NCBI GenBank assembly: GCA_963556195.1
Contig: OY744531.1
Span: 48,979,200 to 49,043,199 of the forward strand
Direction: 5' to 3'
DNA length: 64,000 bases
Source of the DNA: Sepiola atlantica
Lineage: Eukaryota; Mollusca; Cephalopoda; Sepiida; Sepiolidae
Numbering within the stretch: position 1 is the first letter of the stretch; every line of letters begins with the position of its first letter. The notes under the pieces are model-generated. The model made no database searches, was not told where the DNA came from, and saw only the letters and a list, made by a program, of their open reading frames with translations. The position numbers and the translations under genes are program-made. This document shows positions 57,710-64,000 of this stretch, piece after piece.

Positions 57710-57818
57710 GATCTCTGAATCAGTCAAGCGAATCGTATGAATATCCCTATTTACTTGCTCCCACACCCTTTTTTAAACAGTTACGATGTTTCAAATCAAA
57801 AGCATATTACACTGTTCA
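57710..57818 (+). repeat. Near-identical 108-bp repeat, copy 2
   Basis: Matches 51806-51913, starting just after the (TA)n array. Confidence 0.9.
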
Positions 57819-58619
57819 GGAGATAAAACGGATTTTACATTTTTGAGCATCTGAATTATATATTACGTGACATGTTAATCTATGTTCTAAGAAATATTCT
57901 TTATCTAATTATGCCTTATATATATTTGTAATATTTTTATTTCTAGGTTCATGCTTTTTAAAATTTATTGTTTGATGTTATTTCTACGTTTGTATTGTTA
58001 ACGCCTGGTCGACTTAATTCGTGAGCGGATAATTATGCAGTTCTTTGTTGGATCATTTCCTGTTTATTGGTCTTTTTACACTTATACCAATGAAAATCCT
58101 TATGTCGCTTTGTTTGAATTTTACTTCAGTCAAACTTCTCAGAAATTAAGGGGCCTCTTCCTGGGGATAACACTTAATCTCTATATGAGATACATAGAAA
58201 TTCGAGTGTTCAATTAAAGTTCTCCTTTACCTTTTTAACGTTGAGTTAGTAAACAAGTTAATAACATTAATTTTCCTCTCCCCAATTGACCAGTTAACTA
58301 TGGTATAGTATATCTTTCTTGTGGTTACTTGGCCTTATCGGAATCCAGGACAAGAATCCATCTAGTATGGTGGAGTATCCGGCTTAGTGATGTTACTAGA
58401 GGCAACAACACTTGGCGAAGGAGCACTATTCCCGTATAACCAGTGTATAGCTGTGTCAAGGAAAGCTTATTAGGGCTTCGAATATTATCCTATTTTGAAT
58501 ATGTGGTCAGGGTTTACTTGTAGGGTTAAGTATCTTCATGTCAGGTTGTTCTGACAAACCCTTATACACAGAGAACGAAGACACTCAAGGATAGTGTCTA
58601 GTAGTTAACTCTAACTCTC

Positions 58620-58678
<59 letters not shown>

Positions 58679-59289
58679 TAGTTTAATAATATATAACGTT
58701 ATGACGACTTGTTCGTCCCTCACTTCTTACTGAAATAAAAACCAAAGATCATCTTATAACACCCGCAGTAAGCAGTTTTATTCGAACACTTATTCCAAAT
58801 AAGACTACATGATTCACTAGGATTATATTTGGTACTTGGACCTCTTTTAATTTCGAGTAAATCTACTAGTTTAAAACTGCTATCAACATAGCTAAGCCGA
58901 AATGCCAAAACTATTTTAAGTAAAGAATAAACCTCTCTGTTCACCACACTGTCCTCGCTGTCGGCTGAAATAATCACGCAATAAAAAAGAATGATATTTT
59001 TATTTTATTGTGTTCTTAAAATTTATATTCGCTTGTCCGCATTCGATCTAGGGCGAGACCGAGAAAAAAGGAGCGTGAATATATACGTATGATCTGCCTA
59101 GTGGTCAGACAGAATATAGATCGATTTTAATTGTTTTCCTTTTTTATTCCACCTATGCGCTTCCACTCTTGAGCTATAAATCTATTAGGTTTCTTTTGCT
59201 GTGTACTGTAATTTATTTTTGATTATCTTTTTTAAACCACATTACGATCACATAGACTTACTCTATTTCGATTCCTGAAAGGCCCTATA
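57819..59289. other. No recognised gene; (TA)n at 58622-58673
   Basis: Short ORFs only (for example 58720-58977 minus, 85 codons, no motif). One (TA)n array of about 25 units. Confidence 0.4.
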
Positions 59290-59420
59290 TCTCCATATAA
59301 AAAACAATAGTCGACCTAAGAGGGGTAAGGCGTTTGGCGGCCAATGTGTCAACTGTAAGGGTCTACACTTAATCAGGGACTGTAACGAGCTATTCCCGTT
59401 CTCTACAAGCATCTGACAAG
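59290..59420 (+). pseudogene. Zinc-knuckle fragment, BEL/Pao gag-like
   Basis: The frame SRPKRGKAFGGQ, CVNCKGLHLIRDC, NELFPFSTSI ends at TGA near 59418. The CX2CX3HX4C spacing differs from the common retroviral-type CX2CX4HX4C and is the form I know from BEL/Pao retrotransposon gag proteins. It spans only about 42 residues with no other domain. A CX2CX4HX4C knuckle that lost one residue is an alternative. Confidence 0.42.
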
Positions 59421-59939
59421 TTTAAAGGGACAGTGGTAAAGTATCCAGACTTACGGGTTCGAGTGAGTGGCGTGTGTTAGAAACAGCCGGGAAGAGGTTA
59501 AGAGACGTGCAATATAAACCAAAAAGAACTATAATATGCGGTCACCCTAATACTTGCTACAACGCGTTCAATCTCTAAAAGAAAGTATCGCTCTCATTTC
59601 AGTTATACTGAAATTATGCTAAGGAATTCAATGCAATTGCAGGTGTTTCCACCATCAAGCTAAGACATGCAAAACACAAAGGCTTCTTTTCAATGGAGGA
59701 TTTATTAGCTTTAAGATAGAACGTGTATACATAAAACAAAGAGAACTATAGTTGTTACAAAGTCGCGTCATCTATACACACCGTGGCTAGCACCCCTTTC
59801 CCGTAGTCATCATTGTCTCTATCAATTCACACTAACATACGAGGCGTTTTTTCCAATAGAGAATTTATTAACTTCAAGACGGAGTGACAAATACGGTTAC
59901 TTAGATGAGAGAGATATATACATTAAGATATTGGTTACT

Positions 59940-59967
59940 GTGTGTGTGTGAGAGAGAGAGAGAGAGC
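59940..59967. repeat. (TG)n-(GA)n microsatellite
   Basis: Five tg then eight ga units. Confidence 0.9.
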
Positions 59968-61478
59968 TTTTATGTTAGACTCACATTATTTACCTGAAGC
60001 ATTCACTCGCCATCTAGGTTTTCGAGATGAGCCGTTTTTTGTGACTGCTTAATTCACTTTTTTCAGAAGTCACATCAAACTCTTAACTTCCGCTTACCCG
60101 TTGGGGTTATTTCTCGACCACTGATCTGTCAATCATTTCAACAGCGCCATCGTTCATTTCCTCCACCAGAATATAGGGCTTTCATTATGTAACACAGTAT
60201 TCAGTCACCACAATACTTGTTGCGACCCGTTCAATCTCGAAATGAAATATCGCTCTAATTTCCGTTAGGCGGAAATTATGGTAAGAAACGCAATGCAATT
60301 GCAGGTTGTCCACCATCAGGAGAACACACGCGAAACACAACAATAATATATAGAAATATAATGAGGAGAGAGGAATGATATTTAGATTCCATAAACTGAC
60401 CAATAGACTTAAATGTGTTCACTAAAGTCGACACATTTCAGAAATTAATTCACAGGAGACCATGTCCCACGTGCGAAAATGTTGTCTTTTTCTGACTTGA
60501 AAAGGGTTGATATGCCGTAAAAAAACAACCAACTGTGGTAGAACTGTAATGAAACAATTTACTTTTTAATGTTATTATTCGAAACGAAACGATTGCGTAA
60601 CTATATCGCATTAAATATTCTTGAAAGAAAACATGGTTCTTTGAAAGCAAACATTTATAAAAAACGATCTTGGATTTATCGTGATTCTCGGGAGACCATG
60701 TCATGCGTATGAGAATTTTCGCTCCTTCTGAGAGTATATATAATCTTGCCAACTGACTGGAACAATTGAGAGTGCGAGAGTATTCAGACTGAGGAGCCCG
60801 AGTGAGACGTGTTTTAAACGGAACCGGAAAGAGTCGAAGAGACGTGCAACGGAGGCGAACGTATAACACAAAAAAAAACAAAGATAACCACAGTGACACT
60901 CTTAAATTGAAATTACTTTGGCTATATTCGTAGTCTTGAAGATCTCTGGCTAATTCTTATTCATTATCGCCATTTCTAAACTCATATAACAGTTATGCTA
61001 TAAACGAGTGTATACTCTCCGTCAACAAAAGAAAATATGGCTGCTTTCGAAACAAGAATTAAAAAAAAATATCTCGTGTTCAGCGTGATTCTCGCAAGAC
61101 CATATCCTGCATAAGCAAAATGTGTCTCTTTATTACTTATTGAAAGAGGAATTCGTTGTAGACTATTCAAACTAGAAAATTCAAGTGAGAGACGTTCATT
61201 AGAGTCAACTGGAAAGAAGTGAGGAGACGTTCAACGTAAAACAAAGAGCACGACAAGATGCGGTCACAACACTACCTGTTCAATCTTCAAAAGAAAGTGG
61301 CATTCTAATTTCAGTTGTACGGGTGTTATGCAATTGCAGGTTTTCCACCATCAGAGTAAGACATGCAAAACACAAGGTTTCTTTTCAATAGAGGATGTTG
61401 TTAGCTTTAAGACAGAGTGACAAATACGTTTATCTGGATCAGAGATATATATGTGTTAGGAAAATGATCATTACGTTA

Positions 61479-61526
61479 GAAAGAGAGAGGGGAGAGAAAT
61501 AGAGAGAGAGAAAGAGAAAGAAAGAT
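61479..61526. repeat. (GA)n-rich tract
   Basis: Interrupted ga and gaaa units. Confidence 0.9.
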
Positions 61527-62382
61527 ATTGATGGCTTGGGCCGCTATTTTAAATTCGATGCAATTTCAGATTTAAAATTAACAGGGCAAAAGAGATAAAA
61601 AACGAGGCTTCTTTGCAATGGAAGATTTATTAGTTTTAAGATTGAATGACATAACGGTTACATATATCAAAGAAATATAGTTACATTAAGACATTGGTCA
61701 GTGTGTTAGGGATAGAGATAGACAAGGCTTGGCCCGCCATTTTACGCTAGAAACGCGGTGCAATTGCAGGTTTTGCTCCATCAGGGTAACACATGACAAA
61801 CACAACATTGAGTTTTCGTAATATATAGATATGTAATGAAGAGAGAAGAAAACTGATATTTAGAGTCAATAAACTGACAAAAAAACTACGGTTTCGCTAA
61901 AGTCGACACATTCCAGCAAATCGGTATATATTATATTTCTTGATCGTTTGCCAAATATTTCCATCTTTTATGTTTGGTACATCTATTTTACGACCCCAGA
62001 AGGTTTGATTTTTATATTTCTTCATTTATTAACTTTTTTTTAATTCATTTATTTTGTTTGTTTATTTATTTGTTTAAATTTGTACAAATATCAAATGTAA
62101 ATGTCGGATTATGGAAGTAAAATTGGAAAAGTTTCAAATAAAGATAAAATGATTGGCTGGCACGAAAACTCCATTATTTAGGATAACGTTTTTAAATGTT
62201 GTAAAAATATTTAATCAATTTGGAGCCAAGATCGTAAAAATGTTGTCTCAAATGTGCAATATATCATCAAATAAAGGGTTGTCGTTTATTTTTAATGTGT
62301 GTTTTATTCTTGTTCATAATTCATGATATACCTTAAGAGCATATATACACACACAAACATATATGAATATCCATAGACACAT

Positions 62383-62407
62383 ATTTCGTCTTTTGAAGAT
62401 TCATCGG
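62383..62407 (-). ncRNA. Diverged hammerhead core
   Basis: CCGATGA, ATCTTCAAAAGAC, GAAA: the T of the first box is C, and the first stem II pair is lost. Offset 204 bp from the intact core. Confidence 0.4.
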
Positions 62408-62586
62408 TGTGGCTATATGTAGTAGAAATTTACTGTATTTAATTTTTAAGAGGATTCAATTCTTTTCAAATAAGAATCGCGCACAATAGCTTAGGTAGAT
62501 ACCGTCTTTTACGTACATCAAAGTGTCCTCCTGTAGGGGGGGGGGTAATATATATTCTATAGGTATATTAACATTTACAGACATGT

Positions 62587-62611
62587 GTTTCGTCTTTTGA
62601 AGACTCATCAG
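62587..62611 (-). ncRNA. Hammerhead ribozyme core
   Basis: Reads CTGATGA, GTCTTCAAAAGAC, GAAA, C on the minus strand. Both invariant boxes are exact, and stem II forms five pairs (GTCTT/AAGAC) with a CAA loop. Upstream, TTGG-ACAAAG-CCAA can form stem I. Stem III could pair CATG (about 62632) with CATG (about 62583), but the pairs next to the core are mismatched. The cleavage-site base is therefore uncertain and activity is not assured. Confidence 0.6.
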
Positions 62612-62696
62612 TTTGGCTTTGTCCAACCAATGCATGGACTTCAAGGTTCGAACCCCGGACCTTCCTTCACCACTGACTGACAAAGTCTAACGTCTT

Positions 62697-62698
<2 letters not shown>

Positions 62699-62744
<46 letters not shown>
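62699..62744. repeat. (TA)n microsatellite
   Basis: About 22 units at the head end of the SINE. Confidence 0.95.
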
Positions 62745-62745
<1 letters not shown>

Positions 62746-63419
62746 ATCCCAATTACTATGCAAGAAGAAATCCGAAATCATAACATTCTTTCAATTTATT
62801 ATTTTCATATTCCGGTGAATATTTATCATTTTAATTTCCATCTTACATACTATTTTTTTTCATATTTAATCCTTACACGTGTTTCATGCCAGACTGGAAC
62901 AAATGTGGAACAAATTTACATATTAGATGACCAACCGTCAATCATCAGAGAATATCAGAATATGTAGTAAAATTGTAGCAACAACTTATATCATCACAAA
63001 ACATGAAAAAAAACGAAGAAAAAAAGAGTAGATGATGTTAAAACTAGCGCCTCTCCCCAACAATCAGCAAGACTGACCAAAGAACAAACCCGTCAAAATA
63101 CGTACGCTCTGCATCACCACATTTCGTCATTGTCTTAACCCTACTCCTCCCTCTTATTTGGGGATAATAAGTATACGAAAATTAGTAGTTCGTTCTTCTT
63201 CCAGCAGGTTTGAAACCTTCACTCTGTCCCAAAACACCCAACAGTAAAGAACACTCATGTTTGACACAAGATCATCAAATAAGGAGTGAAATTGTGTTCA
63301 ATTAAGCATATATAATGGATCGTTCACAGTAAGTATTTTATTTTGGCATTTAACAGCACAAACCGGTTTGATTCGAGCTAAGAACTTTGCAAATTAAAAA
63401 GTAAGTAATAATATAAGTA
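62745..63419. other. No recognisable feature
   Basis: Short ORFs without motifs. Confidence 0.4.
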
Positions 63420-64000
63420 TGGCCCCATGCTTTGACAATAAATGTATCGATGGATTCAAAAGCTACTCGAAAGACTTCTGTAAAATGTAGAACTTAGTAG
63501 AAACAAAAGGGGGAAACGCCCCATTTTAAAACGAAATGTACGCATGGATTAAAAAGTACTAAGCAAATGTTTATGAAATTTAGATCAAGGATAGCCGGTA
63601 TAAAAGTAAGTCTAATGAGTAACATTTGATTTATTTTTAGATAAGCAAATAAGAAAAAAGTTGCTTGAAAATAAACATATCTAAAACTTACTGATTGTAG
63701 ACGTTATAGGAAGTCTAATGAGCTATGGTATATTTTTTAGAGAAGTAAAAGGGTCAGACCACCCCTTAATAATAACTGTACCAACGAATTATAAAACTAA
63801 TTTACATGTTTTTATTAAGTTTGGACCATAGATTATCGACGTTATAGAGACTGTAATAAGCGTTGTTTGATTTATTTCGAGGGCAGCAAAAATAAATAAA
63901 CCGATGGATTAAAAAACTACTTGAAATATTATATTATTAAATGTTAGACATGCCAATTGAGTAACGCTACTCATGCCTTTTAACTCGACATAACTTTTTT
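63420..64000. repeat. Degenerate tandem repeat running off the right edge
   Basis: The block gatggattaaaaa.ctac recurs near 63450, 63543, 63781 and 63901. A second block, taatgag..atttgatttattttt.gataagcaaa, recurs between them (about 63615, 63716 and 63851). Spacing is about 95-120 bp or a multiple. Copies are heavily diverged. Confidence 0.5.

Larger units (their letters stand above)
59430..61930. repeat. Cluster of decayed repeats, family F (possible LTR relics)
   Basis: Module 1, cgagtgag..cgt, an accggaaa-type block and gaagagacgtgcaac, occurs near 59460-59515, 60798-60850 and 61180-61232. Two of these are preceded by ggagaccat-type blocks, and the 60798 copy by a TATA-like gagtatatataatc (about 60731). 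Module 2, gcaattgcaggtt, ccaccatcag and acatgcaaaacaca followed by cttcttttcaatgg, occurs near 59635-59760, 60293-60430, 61327-61445, 61605-61660 (partial) and 61750-61915. All are in one orientation and strongly diverged. With the adjacent zinc knuckle these may be nested LTR copies of a BEL/Pao element; that is inference. The 149-codon minus-strand ORF here has no motif. Confidence 0.5.
62383..62699 (-). mobile_element. tRNA-derived SINE or retrozyme-like unit with hammerhead motifs
   Basis: On the minus strand, starting beside a (TA)n array, gttagactttgtcagtcag and tggtgaagg give an A-box-like region, and GGTTCGAACC (62654-62645) a B box. A hammerhead core follows 33 nt later (62611-62587), and a diverged second core lies 204 bp further on (62407-62383). 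Both cores share the upstream acaaagcca-type stem I sequence, so the interval is probably a tandem unit. The order pol III promoter then hammerhead recalls the SINE-like Sm-alpha family of schistosomes and metazoan retrozymes (established examples). No ORF of interest. Confidence 0.6.

Noticed and set aside
60450..60899. 149-codon minus-strand ORF
   Set aside because: It crosses modules of a decayed repeat cluster that recur with frame-breaking differences; no motif.

Overview
The window is a gene-poor, AT-rich stretch of an animal genome. No bacterial or viral gene organisation is visible. It carries more than 30 (TA)n and other simple-sequence arrays, decayed Penelope-like retroelements, a Tc1/mariner-superfamily transposon, tRNA-derived SINEs, fold-back repeats and a 10.1 kb satellite. 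The repeat mixture, together with the short string aaagggagataactctg at 13658-13677 (which I recall as common in mollusc DNA), suggests a mollusc, most likely a cephalopod such as an octopus. That assignment is inference, not something proven by a gene.

Layout. 1-15.6 kb: a possible terminal coding exon at the left edge (minus strand), a degenerate four-copy 200-bp tandem repeat, a 257-bp MITE, a gag relic, a long fold-back and a LINE tail. 15.6-25.8 kb: one uninterrupted 76-bp satellite, about 133 monomers, with nested higher-order repeats. 26-35.4 kb: tRNA-derived SINE copies in both orientations, a dead mariner-like element lying directly against a Penelope GIY-YIG relic, and a Penelope 3' end between two (TA)n arrays. 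35.4-44 kb: the only stretch resembling a gene start (E-box/CRE-like sites, a gtaagt donor, and an 86-bp exon with an ATG between good splice sites), an LTR-like remnant and dispersed repeats. 44-57 kb: three more Penelope-like copies, one spanning about 3.8 kb between 437-bp inverted repeats, plus a LINE C-terminal relic. 57-64 kb: a near-perfect 222-bp hairpin, a decayed cluster that includes a BEL/Pao-type zinc knuckle, a tRNA-like SINE with a hammerhead ribozyme core, and a degenerate tandem repeat at the right edge.

The recognisable coding sequence is mostly from mobile elements, and all of it is broken. The window could be a large intron or intergenic region; the two exon candidates (1-207 minus, 36341-36426 plus) are the places to test with RNA data. 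The most interesting items are the higher-order satellite, the SINE-hammerhead unit, the Penelope element with inverted terminal repeats, and the repeated placement of (TA)n arrays at the ends of retroelement fragments and fold-backs.
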